From the NCBI GenBank assembly GCA_900768185.1, contig CAAGCB010000012.1, positions 89,963 to 153,962 of the forward strand: a DNA stretch of 64,000 bases, read 5' to 3'. Below the pieces are notes generated by a model that made no database searches, was not told the DNA's origin, and saw only the letters and a program-made list of their open reading frames with translations. This DNA comes from Alphaproteobacteria bacterium (GTDB lineage Bacteria > Pseudomonadota > Alphaproteobacteria > CAAGCB01 > CAG-977). Shown here in pieces: positions 1 through 7,739 of the stretch (its first letter is position 1; every line of letters begins with the position of its first letter). A program made the position numbers and the translations under genes.

Positions 1-321
1 GATCGGATAGATGAACAAAATGGTCGAAGCGATTCCCGCGCCGATGTAATTATAGCTCATGAACAGCGTCAGCGACGACATGGAAAAAATAACGCCGAGA
101 GGAAACAGAAACAAAGCTTGTCTTGTCGAAACTTTCAGCGAATGTTTTTTGACGACCGTCACCCACAGTCCGTACAGAATCAGCGCGATCAGGTAGCGGT
201 AGAACAAAACGGAATTGACGCCGAAGCCCAGCTTGTACAGCGGCAGGGCGAACAGCGGGTTTGTTCCGTAGGCGCACGTTCCGACGATACCCAGCATCAC
301 GCCTTTTGTTTTTCTGGTCAT
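1..321 (-). CDS. DMT/EamA-family transporter, C-terminal part cut by window edge
   Basis: Reading the minus strand from the ATG at 321 gives 107 open codons that run off the window start. The product begins MTRKTKGVMLGIVGTCAYG and continues as alternating hydrophobic helices (about residues 7-24, 35-52, 68-86 and 92-107) with short basic loops such as VVKKHS. This is the pattern of the ten-helix drug/metabolite transporter (EamA) superfamily, inner-membrane exporters of small metabolites. The substrate cannot be told from the first third. The start follows a weak purine stretch. The gene lies downstream of glgP on the same strand, but a terminator separates them, so it is probably transcribed on its own. 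A different multi-helix permease is possible. Confidence 0.7.
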   Translation of the reverse strand, partial: MTRKTKGVMLGIVGTCAYGTNPLFALPLYKLGFGVNSVLFYRYLIALILYGLWVTVVKKHSLKVSTRQALFLFPLGVIFSMSSLTLFMSYNYIGAGIASTILFIYPI

Positions 322-394
322 TTCACAAATCCTTTACCCGATAATGATATCAGCGCGGCAGGATAGGCAGGGCGTCAGGCAAAGTCAAGCGGAG

Positions 395-434
395 AAAAAA
401 ACAAACGAAAACAGCCCGCTTTGCGGCGGGCTGT
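395..434 (-). terminator. Rho-independent terminator after glgP
   Basis: Read on the minus strand, a perfect 9-bp stem (ACAGCCCGC, bases 434-426, pairing with 419-411) is followed by a T-rich tract of the form TTTTCGTTTGTTTTTTT. It lies 19 bases past the glgP stop codon and should end glgP transcription before the transporter gene. Confidence 0.88.
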
Positions 435-452
435 TCGATTTTCCGGAGGTTT

Positions 453-2921
453 TTACAGAACGGGTTTAACGTCCCAGATGTCTTTGGCGTATTCGGCGAT
501 CGTGCGGTCGGACGAGAATTTGCCCGAATGCGCGACGTTCAAAATCGCCTTTTTACCCCAGGACGCCTTGTTCAGGAAGTCTTTGGCGACCTGCGCCTGC
601 GTGTCGATGTACGAACCGATGTCCGCCAGCAACAGGTAATAGTCCGCGCCCATGATGTTGTCGAAAATCGGCTGGAAAATGCCGGCTTCGCCGGGGCAGA
701 ACATATCCGAACGGAGCGCGTCCATAATGCGGCGGATACGCGTGTCGGAATTGTACAGATCCCACGGGCGGTGCGAATGTTCGTCGTGGATTTTCTTGAC
801 TTCCGGCGTCGTCAGCCCGAACAGATAGAAGTTTTCGGCGCCGACTTCGTCGCGAATTTCGACGTTCGCGCCGTCCAGCGTGCCAACGGTCAGCGCGCCG
901 TTCAGCATGAATTTCATGTTGCCGGTTCCGGACGCTTCAAATCCGGCGGTCGAAATCTGTTCCGACACGTCGGCGGCGGGGAACACGCGTTCCGCGATCG
1001 ACACCTTGTAATCGGGAATGAAGACGACTTTCATCTGATCCTTGACGCGCGGGTCGTTGTTGATGACCTTGGACAGGTTGTTGAACAGCTTGATCGTCAG
1101 TTTCGCGAAATCGTAAGACGGAGCCGCCTTGCCGCCCAAAATGAACGTGCGCGGGCTGGACAGGGACAGACCGTCTTCGGTGATCTGCAGATAGTTGTAG
1201 ATGATGTTCAGCGCGTTCAACAGCTGGCGTTTGTATTCGTGAATACGTTTGACCTGAACGTCGAACAGGGAATCCGTGTCGACGATGTTGCCCGTCGTGT
1301 TCAGAATGATTTTCGCCAGTTTTTCCTTGTTGTCCTTTTTGATGCGGAAGAACGAACGGACAAAATCGGAATCCGTCGCAAACGGCGCGATTTTGACCAG
1401 CTGATCCAAATGCGTGATCCATTCGCTACCGATTTTCGACGAAATCAAATCCGCCAATTCGGGGTTCGCGCTCAACAGCCAGCGGCGCGGCGTGATGCCG
1501 TTCGTTTTGTTGTTGAAGCGTTCGGGCCACATTTCATAAAAGTCCGGTGCCAGATTTTTCTTGACCAGTTCCGAATGGATCGCCGCGACGCCGTTGATCG
1601 AATGGGAACCGACGATCGCCAGATTGCCCATGCGGACTTTTTTGGTGTCGCCTTCTTCGATGACGGACATGCGGGACAGCTTGCCGTCGTCGCCGGGATA
1701 TTTCGCCGCGACTTTTTTCATCAAATGGTCGTTGATGTCGTAGATGATCGCCAGATGACGCGGGCAGACCTTTTCCAGCAGTTTGACCGACCAGCGTTCC
1801 AACGCTTCGGGCAACAGGGTGTGGTTCGTGTAGCCCATCGTCTTTTCCGTGATTTCCCACGCGGTGTCCCAATCCAAACCGTGAACGTCCATCAGCAGAC
1901 GCATCAATTCGGGAATCGCCAGCGTCGGGTGCGTGTCGTTCAGCTGGATCGCCGCTTTTGTCGGGAAGTCGCGCAAATCCGTGTTCGTTTCCAGAAAACG
2001 GCGCATGATGTCGCTCAGCGCGCAGGAAACAAAGAAGTATTGCTGCAACAGGCGCAATTCTTTGCCCGCTTCGACCGCGTCGGACGGGTAGAGAACCTTG
2101 GAAATCGTTTCGGATTTGATTTTCTTTTCAACCGCTTTGATATAACCGCCGTCGTTGAACGTTTTGATGTCCAGTTCGCTGGACGAACGGGCGGAAAACA
2201 GGCGCAGATAGTTCACCGTTTTGCCGCCGAAGCCGACAATCGGCATATCGTACGGGACGCCGACCAGCGTTTCGGTGTCCACCCAGTGCGGGCGGCGTTC
2301 GCCGTTGACTTCCTCGTAGACCAAACGACCGTACACGGGAATATGGCAAATGCGGTCGGCGCGTTCAATCTGCCAAGGGGAGGAACGATCCATCCACGAA
2401 TCCGCCATTTCCTTTTGATAGCCGTTTTCAAAAACCTGTTTGAACAAACCGAACTGGTAGTTCAAACCGTAGCCGTAGCCCGGCAACCCCAGCGTCGCCA
2501 TCGAATCGATGAAGCACGCCGCCAAACGACCCAAGCCGCCGTTGCCCAACGCCGGATCGTATTCGCAGTCGATCACGTCGCGCAGGGGAATGGGATTGTC
2601 CAGCTTCACCTGATCCAGCAAATCGTGAATGCCCAGATTGTCCAGATTGTTCACCAGCGAACGCCCCAGCAGGTATTCGACCGACAGATAGTAGACGCGT
2701 TTGGGGTTGGCGTGGGCGTATCTGTTCGCCGTTTCGTACATGCGGTCGACGGCGATTTCGCGCACTGCCAGCGCCAAAGCCGTGAACAAATCTTCTTTCG
2801 AAGCTTCGCACACCTGCTTGCACAGGGTGTATTTCATCAGGCGTTCGATTTTTTCGGCAATCATTTCCGCCGTTACTTTCGGCAGGGCGGGGGTGTTGCT
2901 TTGTGTCGTTTTATTCGTCAC
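453..2921 (-). CDS. glgP: Glycogen/starch phosphorylase
   Basis: Cytosolic PLP enzyme that releases glucose-1-phosphate from alpha-1,4-glucans. The motif EASGTGNMKFMLNGA near the C-terminus carries the lysine that binds PLP. The N-terminal block with YYLSVEYLLGRSL and the glycine-rich GNGGLGRLAACF are also typical of the family. The frame is open upstream to an ATG at 3083, but that extension (residues MLNIVKTPP onward) is not phosphorylase-like. The GTG at 2921 has AAGGA a few bases upstream and gives 822 residues, the usual length, so I place the start there. It stands alone on this strand with its own terminator. It indicates storage-glucan breakdown in this organism. Confidence 0.96.
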   Translation of the reverse strand: MTNKTTQSNTPALPKVTAEMIAEKIERLMKYTLCKQVCEASKEDLFTALALAVREIAVDRMYETANRYAHANPKRVYYLSVEYLLGRSLVNNLDNLGIHDLLDQVKLDNPIPLRDVIDCEYDPALGNGGLGRLAACFIDSMATLGLPGYGYGLNYQFGLFKQVFENGYQKEMADSWMDRSSPWQIERADRICHIPVYGRLVYEEVNGERRPHWVDTETLVGVPYDMPIVGFGGKTVNYLRLFSARSSSELDIKTFNDGGYIKAVEKKIKSETISKVLYPSDAVEAGKELRLLQQYFFVSCALSDIMRRFLETNTDLRDFPTKAAIQLNDTHPTLAIPELMRLLMDVHGLDWDTAWEITEKTMGYTNHTLLPEALERWSVKLLEKVCPRHLAIIYDINDHLMKKVAAKYPGDDGKLSRMSVIEEGDTKKVRMGNLAIVGSHSINGVAAIHSELVKKNLAPDFYEMWPERFNNKTNGITPRRWLLSANPELADLISSKIGSEWITHLDQLVKIAPFATDSDFVRSFFRIKKDNKEKLAKIILNTTGNIVDTDSLFDVQVKRIHEYKRQLLNALNIIYNYLQITEDGLSLSSPRTFILGGKAAPSYDFAKLTIKLFNNLSKVINNDPRVKDQMKVVFIPDYKVSIAERVFPAADVSEQISTAGFEASGTGNMKFMLNGALTVGTLDGANVEIRDEVGAENFYLFGLTTPEVKKIHDEHSHRPWDLYNSDTRIRRIMDALRSDMFCPGEAGIFQPIFDNIMGADYYLLLADIGSYIDTQAQVAKDFLNKASWGKKAILNVAHSGKFSSDRTIAEYAKDIWDVKPVL

Positions 2922-3090
2922 TTCATTCGTCCTTGTTGATAAAAATTGGGTGTAGCGGTTGCATACCACATTTACAAAGGAAGTGAAAGAAAAAATGAAA
3001 TTCGTCCCTCCTTTTTGCCCGAAAGGCGCGGATATTGAACGTCCGGAACGGACGATCGGGGGCGTTTTGACGATATTTAACAAAAAATTC

Positions 3091-3120
3091 TTGCCGTTCT
3101 GTCCAAAGTGATGCTATACA
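3091..3120 (+). promoter_or_regulatory. Possible sigma-70 promoter for the gene at 3178
   Basis: TTGCCG (3091-3096) and TATACA (3115-3120) are separated by 18 bases, about 55 bases upstream of the start codon at 3178. The -10 box is good and the -35 box moderate. This promoter may also read into the nuo cluster, because no terminator is visible between 3519 and 3599. Confidence 0.45.
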
Positions 3121-3177
3121 CGAAAACGTGGATATATTTACGGGGCGTCGGCGCGTGCCGGCGTCAAAGAGGATTAT

Positions 3178-3519
3178 ATGGCGGAAAGACAGACCGGACC
3201 CGAACAAGAGGGGTTTTACGATATTTTGCAAAACGGCGCGGGCGATTTGCTGATTTCGATTCGCGCGCGCGCCGGCGAACCCGACAACCCTCAGATCGTT
3301 TATGACGGCGGCAAGCACGCTTTGCTGTATCGTCAGCACGGCTTTTCCATCACGTTGGACTTTATCCACCCCGACGCCCGCGCCCCGCTGGCGCGCGCCG
3401 AATCCGTGCTGGTCGTCGAATTTGAAGGCGGCGAACTGGTGCGCGAATACGAAGTTCCCGTCAGATTCGTTAAAAAGTTGCCTTTGTCGCCCGAAAACCT
3501 GCCCGCTTTGCCGCAATAA
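3178..3519 (+). CDS. Small conserved hypothetical protein, paralogue of the 25997 product
   Basis: The 113-residue product has no signal peptide or membrane segment and I cannot assign it to a named family. It is clearly related to the 97-residue product at 25997. Both start MAE, then have GFYDILQN or GLYDVVQN, an ISIRARAGEPDNP or FCIRARTGNPDHP block, a DGG/DGVETGLL-type strand and a C-terminal EYxxPVxxVxKLP. The alternating hydrophobic pattern suggests an all-beta domain of about 90 residues. It has an acceptable purine-rich leader (AGAGGATTAT just before the ATG). It sits 79 bases upstream of nuoA and could be its first co-transcribed gene, but this tells nothing certain about function. Confidence 0.8.
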   Translation: MAERQTGPEQEGFYDILQNGAGDLLISIRARAGEPDNPQIVYDGGKHALLYRQHGFSITLDFIHPDARAPLARAESVLVVEFEGGELVREYEVPVRFVKKLPLSPENLPALPQ

Positions 3520-3598
3520 TCCCGATGAAGGCGGATTGAAGCGCGGTCGGCGCGTGTTATCGTTGCGCCGCGCGCGCGTTTGGTGTAAAACCGTATCC

Positions 3599-3979
3599 AT
3601 GGAAAACGCAACCCACGCTTATTTTTATTTGCTGATGTTCTTTTTTATCGCCTTGCTGGTCGGCAGGGCGACAATGCGTTTCGGCGCTTTTCTGGGATCC
3701 CGCCTGTTTTCGGGACAAACGCGCAAGGTCGACAACGACGGGTATGCTGGCGGGTTTGTCAAACTGTCCGCCGCGACGGGAAAAATTCCCGTGCGGTTCG
3801 CTTTTATCGCGCTTTTGTTCGTTTTGTTCGTCGCCGAAGTGCTGCTGTTGCTGCCGTGGGTGATGGCGTTGCGGTTCGGCGACGCGCCGTCGCTGGCGAC
3901 GGCTTTGATCGTTTTGGCGTTTTGGGGGGCAGGTTATTTTTACGAATATAAAAAAGGGGCGGCGCAATGGCGGCGGTGA
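3599..3979 (+). CDS. nuoA: Complex I-like subunit A (membrane)
   Basis: A 126-residue, three-helix membrane protein (helices about 9-25, 61-82 and 96-114) matching the size and layout of NuoA, which joins the membrane arm to the quinone cavity of NADH-quinone oxidoreductase. The loop after helix 1 carries NDGYAGGFVKLSAATGKIPVRF, which corresponds loosely to the FEPV-containing NuoA loop; the usual acidic motif is replaced. The assignment rests mainly on position, size and topology. The ATG at 3599 was chosen because the frame upstream lies inside the gene at 3178. The stop overlaps the start of nuoB by 13 bases, so translation is probably coupled. Confidence 0.8.
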   Translation: MENATHAYFYLLMFFFIALLVGRATMRFGAFLGSRLFSGQTRKVDNDGYAGGFVKLSAATGKIPVRFAFIALLFVLFVAEVLLLLPWVMALRFGDAPSLATALIVLAFWGAGYFYEYKKGAAQWRR

Positions 3980-4407
3980 CGGAAAAAACGCGGGGGCTGG
4001 TCGCCGCTTCGCTGCAGGCGTTGGCGCGCTGGGCGGCGTCCGGCGCGTCGTCGGCGATGAACGTGTCGACGGGGTGCCGCGCGTGTTCCGATGATTTCGA
4101 AGACGCGGGACTGTCAATCGCGTTCAATCCCCGTCACGCCGACGTTTTGATCGTTTCGGGCGCGCTGAATGCCAAATCGGCGGCGGTCGCGCGGAAAATT
4201 TACGATCAGATGGATTGTCCGAAATATGTGATCGCTTTGGGCAACTGCGCGATTGACGGCGGGCTGTTCGCAAAATCCCCCGTCGTCGTCCCCGCCCGCG
4301 ACGCGTTGCCCGTTGACGTCGAAGCCGCCGGCTGTCCGCCCGACGCCGCGACGCTGAAAGCCGCCGTCCGCCTGTTGCGAGAAAAAATCAAATCGGGGGC
4401 GGCATGA
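3967..4407 (+). CDS. nuoB: Complex I-like subunit B with CxxC in place of tandem Cys
   Basis: NuoB holds the terminal [4Fe-4S] cluster N2, which passes electrons to quinone. This 146-residue homologue has candidate ligands C37, C40, C94 (GNCAIDGG, matching the family GSCANSGG) and C123 (AGCPP, matching PGCPP). The usual adjacent pair in the GLACCAIEM block is replaced by GCRACSDDF, a CxxC spacing as in group 4 [NiFe]-hydrogenase small subunits. The partner NuoD has no nickel ligands, so this is not a hydrogenase. It overlaps nuoA and nuoC and is part of one tightly packed operon. A cluster can still form, but its environment and potential are likely changed. Confidence 0.85.
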   Translation: MAAVTEKTRGLVAASLQALARWAASGASSAMNVSTGCRACSDDFEDAGLSIAFNPRHADVLIVSGALNAKSAAVARKIYDQMDCPKYVIALGNCAIDGGLFAKSPVVVPARDALPVDVEAAGCPPDAATLKAAVRLLREKIKSGAA

Positions 4408-4922
4408 TACCTTTTTTTAAAACGCCCGAAGAATTCGGACAGTATGTTCGCCTGCATTTTGCGAAACAGGACATTCCCGAATGTTCGGCGGAAAACGGCG
4501 TGACGGTGATAAAGGTGATCCGCGCCGCTTTGACGCGGGTGTTGCAATTCTTGCGCGACGATCCCGCCTGCCGTTTCGCCCAGCTGACGGATATTTGCTG
4601 CACGCATTATCCCGAACGGACGGACGGCTATTTGCTGGCGTATCATTTGCTGAGTCTGACGACGGGGCGCAGGTTGCGGGTGACGTGCGCGACCTCTGCC
4701 GACGTCGCCGTCGATTCCGTGTCGCCCGTGTTTCAAAACGCGGTGTGGTACGAACGCGAAATCCGTGAAATGTTCGGCGTATCTTTTGAAAACCACCCCG
4801 ATTTGCGCCGTCTGCTGACCGATGACGGCGACCGCGCTTTTCCTTTGCGTAAAAGCGAAGAACAAACCGTGCCGCCGGAACGCCTGACGGGTGTCGACAT
4901 ATCGGAGGGCGGCGATGATTGA
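4404..4922 (+). CDS. nuoC: Complex I-like subunit C
   Basis: A 172-residue protein of the 30-kDa peripheral subunit family. The diagnostic C-terminal block is present: WYEREIREMFGVSFENHPDL followed by RRLLTDDGDRAFPLRK (family WFEREVWDMYGI, HPDLRRILTDYGF, HPLRKDFPL). NuoC packs against NuoD and NuoB at the base of the peripheral arm and binds no cofactor. It overlaps nuoB by 4 bases (ATGA) and nuoD by 8. It is not fused to NuoD. The tail after PLRK is short and diverges from the usual PLTGY. Confidence 0.92.
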   Translation: MIPFFKTPEEFGQYVRLHFAKQDIPECSAENGVTVIKVIRAALTRVLQFLRDDPACRFAQLTDICCTHYPERTDGYLLAYHLLSLTTGRRLRVTCATSADVAVDSVSPVFQNAVWYEREIREMFGVSFENHPDLRRLLTDDGDRAFPLRKSEEQTVPPERLTGVDISEGGDD

Positions 4923-6066
4923 AGCCGGAAGCTATATGAACATTGCGCCGGAACCCGCCGCCGGCGTCGGCATGTGCCGTCTGGTCGCGCGAACCGACGG
5001 GGAAACCGTTTTGCGCGTCGATCCGCATATCGGTTTTTCGCATCGCGGGATTGAAAAACTGATCGAAAGGAAGAATCTGCTTCAAGGCGTCGTCTTGGTT
5101 GAAAAACTGAATGCCTCCGCGCCGTATTCGTGCGCCCACGCGTTTGTTTTGGCGGCGGAAAGGCTGATCGGGGCGAACGTGCCGGAACGCGCGTCTTTTA
5201 TCCGCGCGGCAATGGCGGAAATCGGACGCGCGGCGTCGCATTTGCGGTCGATCGCCGATCTGGCGTCGGAAACGGGAACCGACGCCGTCCGCCCCGTCGC
5301 CCGCCGCGCCGCCGCTTTGATTGAAAAGACGGCTGACGCGTTGTGCCGCGGGTGTCCGTCGGCGATTTTTATTCGCGTCGGCGGGGTCGGAAACGATTGG
5401 CGCGACGATTACGCCGACCTTCTGGAAAAGCTGCTGACCGTCGATCTGCCGCCCTTGCTGAGTGAAATCGAGGATTTGCTGACTGAAAACGCCGTGTTTA
5501 AATCCCGAACGGTCGGCGTCGGCGTTCTGGACGCGCAGACTGCCGTTTCCTGCGGTTTTACGGGCGTGAACCTGCGCGCTTGCGGGGAAAAATGGGATTT
5601 GCGCGCAAACGAACCGTATGAAGTGTACGGCAGGCTGCCGTTCGATATGCCCTTGAAAACGCAAGGAGATTGCTACGCGCGTTATTTGCTGCGGGTGTTT
5701 GAAATCTACCAGTCGATGGCGCTGATTCGCAAAATCGCCGACGTTTTGCCGTCGGGCGAAACGATCGATCCCGAATACGATGTCGCGGGGACGGGGCTGA
5801 CCGCTTTGTCGCGGCGGTATGATTTTTACGGGAAGGGGATCGATATCCCTGCGGGGGAAGCCTACGCCGCCGTCGAATCTCCGTCGGGCGAGTTCGGCGT
5901 GTTTATGGTCGGCGACGGGACGCCGTATCCTTACCGCTGTCATTTCCGTTCGGCGGGTTTTCCCGTCGCGCAGGCGCTGGACAGGCTGACGGCGGGGGCG
6001 GATTTGGCGGACGTGCGGGTGATTCTGGCGTCGTTGGACATTAAAACGACCGAGGTGGATCGATGA
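4915..6066 (+). CDS. nuoD: Complex I-like subunit D, quinone-site residues substituted
   Basis: A 383-residue homologue of the 49-kDa subunit that forms the quinone cavity with NuoB. Family signatures kept are DPHIGFSHRGIEKLIE near residue 37 and a C-terminal DIKTTEVDR (family DIVFGEVDR). By eye alignment, the family block NFGPQHPAAHG is NIAPEPAAGVG here, so the quinone-contacting His becomes Val18. The block RLDYVS becomes KLNASA, so the quinone-contacting Tyr becomes Ala67. No N- or C-terminal CxxC nickel ligands exist, so it is not a hydrogenase large subunit. The ATG at 4915 has an ideal GGAGG upstream. The next gene is nuoG: nuoE and nuoF are absent. Confidence 0.9.
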   Translation: MIEAGSYMNIAPEPAAGVGMCRLVARTDGETVLRVDPHIGFSHRGIEKLIERKNLLQGVVLVEKLNASAPYSCAHAFVLAAERLIGANVPERASFIRAAMAEIGRAASHLRSIADLASETGTDAVRPVARRAAALIEKTADALCRGCPSAIFIRVGGVGNDWRDDYADLLEKLLTVDLPPLLSEIEDLLTENAVFKSRTVGVGVLDAQTAVSCGFTGVNLRACGEKWDLRANEPYEVYGRLPFDMPLKTQGDCYARYLLRVFEIYQSMALIRKIADVLPSGETIDPEYDVAGTGLTALSRRYDFYGKGIDIPAGEAYAAVESPSGEFGVFMVGDGTPYPYRCHFRSAGFPVAQALDRLTAGADLADVRVILASLDIKTTEVDR

Positions 6067-7739
6067 GCAAACTGTTATTTGACGATCCGACCGGACAGAC
6101 GCAGAAACGCGTCGTCAAAGCTTTGGCGCGCCACCCCGCCGCATGCGGACGCTGTGTTCGGGCGGGGGCGTGCGAAATACAGGATTTTTGCGTTCAAAAC
6201 CGCCCCGATCTGCCGGATTTTCCCTATGTTCCGAAACTGCGGAAACTGTCGGAACACATTTCCGTCGAGGAGGGAAAATGCGTCGGTTGCGGGCGATGCG
6301 TCGCTTTTTTAAAGCAGATGGGGCAACCCGAAAACGGTGAAATGCCGCCCGTCGGAAAATACGATTTCCCGCTGTCGGGAAATCTGACGGACTTGTGTCC
6401 TGCCGGCGCGCTGACGGATGCGACGCGGTCGGAAATCGTGCGCGAATGGGATATCGTCCGCCACGACGGCATCGACATTACGGACGGAGTCGGGGCGGAA
6501 ATCGAAATCGGGACGCGCGGATCGGAAATCGTCCGCATTCGGGCGAAAAACGACGGCGAAGTCATTTCGAACAAGGCGCGTTTCGGTTTTGCGCGTTACG
6601 CCCGGAACCGGTTGGACAGCCCCTATGTCCGCGTAAACGGAAAACTGAAAAAATGCGATTGGAAAACGGCTTTGACCGCCGTTGCCGAAAAAATGGCGGC
6701 GACGGCGCCCGAAAAAATGGCGGGGCTGATCGGAAACGAAGCCGATTGCGAAAGCATGCAGGCGTTGCGCGATTTGTTCGCGTTGTTTCACGCGTCGGCG
6801 ATTGACGCGCGTCCGAACGGCGTCGCGGCGTATTTTGACACGTCCAGCCGTCTGTTCCGTCTGTTCAACACGCCTTTTTCCTTTATCGCCGAAGCGGACG
6901 CCCTGTTGTGCGTCGGGGCGCGTTTCGATGTCGAAGCCCCCGCGATCGGTCGGTTGATCCGTCGGAACGACATGCCGAAAGCCTTTGTCGGCGCGGAACC
7001 CGATTTGCCCTATGACATTATTGAAAAATCGGCGAAAGCCCTGCAAAACGCATTTGATGACACGGGCAAAATCGCCAAGATGTTGAAACGTGCGAAAAAG
7101 CCGATGGTTGTTGTCGGTTTGCCTGTTTTAAACCGTCCCGACGCCCCTGCCGCGATGCGTCTGATTTTTGATTTGTGCCGCAAATACGGCGTTCTCCGGA
7201 CGGATTGGAACGGCTACAATCTGCTGAACGGGCGGACGGGCTTTATCGGCGCGGCGGAATTGGGGTTGATTCCGTCCGAACCGTTGTTGCCTAAAATCAA
7301 ATCCGGCGCGTTCGATTTTATTTATCTGTTGAACAGGGACGATTTCGACCGTTCGGAAAATGCGGACGCTTTTGTCGTGTATCAGGGGATTTTCGCGTCC
7401 GAAGCGGCAAGAAAAGCCGACGTTGTTCTTCCGGCTTTGTCGTGTTTCGAAAAACGCGCGACCTATGTCAACATGGCGGGAAACGCCGCGGAAACGACAC
7501 GCGTGACGCCGCCGTTCGGGCAATCGCGCGAAGATTGGAAAATTTTGCGCGCGCTGTCGGAACTGACGCCGTTCGCGCCGTTGCCTTATAATGATCTGGC
7601 GGAAGTGCGCGACAGAATGGCGGGCGAAAACGTGATTTTCTATCACCGCGACGAAATCGCGCCCGCGGAAATCAAGCCGTTCGGCACGGCGGGGACGATT
7701 TCGGACGCGCCCGTGACGGCGGAAGGGGGGGCGGAATGA
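6063..7739 (+). CDS. nuoG: Complex I-like subunit G lacking the N-terminal [2Fe-2S] domain
   Basis: A molybdopterin-oxidoreductase-like peripheral-arm subunit of 558 residues; alphaproteobacterial NuoG usually has about 690. The His/Cys cluster motif (H24, C28, C31, C37) and the CxxCxxC...CP motif (C73, C76, C79, C112) are intact, so the N5- and N4-type clusters are predicted. The N-terminal ferredoxin-like domain that binds N1b is missing: the protein enters the His/Cys motif after only 23 residues. With no nuoE or nuoF in the cluster, the normal NADH-FMN-N3-N1b route is absent here. Electrons would have to enter by another donor, perhaps ferredoxin (inference). It overlaps nuoD and nuoH by 4 bases each. 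Confidence 0.9.
   Translation: MSKLLFDDPTGQTQKRVVKALARHPAACGRCVRAGACEIQDFCVQNRPDLPDFPYVPKLRKLSEHISVEEGKCVGCGRCVAFLKQMGQPENGEMPPVGKYDFPLSGNLTDLCPAGALTDATRSEIVREWDIVRHDGIDITDGVGAEIEIGTRGSEIVRIRAKNDGEVISNKARFGFARYARNRLDSPYVRVNGKLKKCDWKTALTAVAEKMAATAPEKMAGLIGNEADCESMQALRDLFALFHASAIDARPNGVAAYFDTSSRLFRLFNTPFSFIAEADALLCVGARFDVEAPAIGRLIRRNDMPKAFVGAEPDLPYDIIEKSAKALQNAFDDTGKIAKMLKRAKKPMVVVGLPVLNRPDAPAAMRLIFDLCRKYGVLRTDWNGYNLLNGRTGFIGAAELGLIPSEPLLPKIKSGAFDFIYLLNRDDFDRSENADAFVVYQGIFASEAARKADVVLPALSCFEKRATYVNMAGNAAETTRVTPPFGQSREDWKILRALSELTPFAPLPYNDLAEVRDRMAGENVIFYHRDEIAPAEIKPFGTAGTISDAPVTAEGGAE

Noticed and set aside
528..2939. 803-residue open frame on the plus strand
   Set aside because: It is antisense to glgP. 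The Arg/Val/Asp-rich, low-complexity composition is that of a G/C-ending-codon shadow; no family motif is visible.
453..3083. glgP start at 3083 (876 residues)
   Set aside because: The extra 54 residues are unlike the family. The GTG at 2921 has a ribosome-binding site and gives normal length.
4417..5943. 508-residue minus-strand frame across nuoB-nuoD
   Set aside because: Shadow of the nuo genes, which have clear motifs in the opposite strand.
4915..6066. NuoD as the large subunit of a [NiFe]-hydrogenase
   Set aside because: The CxxC in NuoB and the short NuoI suggested it, but NuoD lacks both nickel-binding CxxC motifs and keeps the complex I C-terminus TEVDR.
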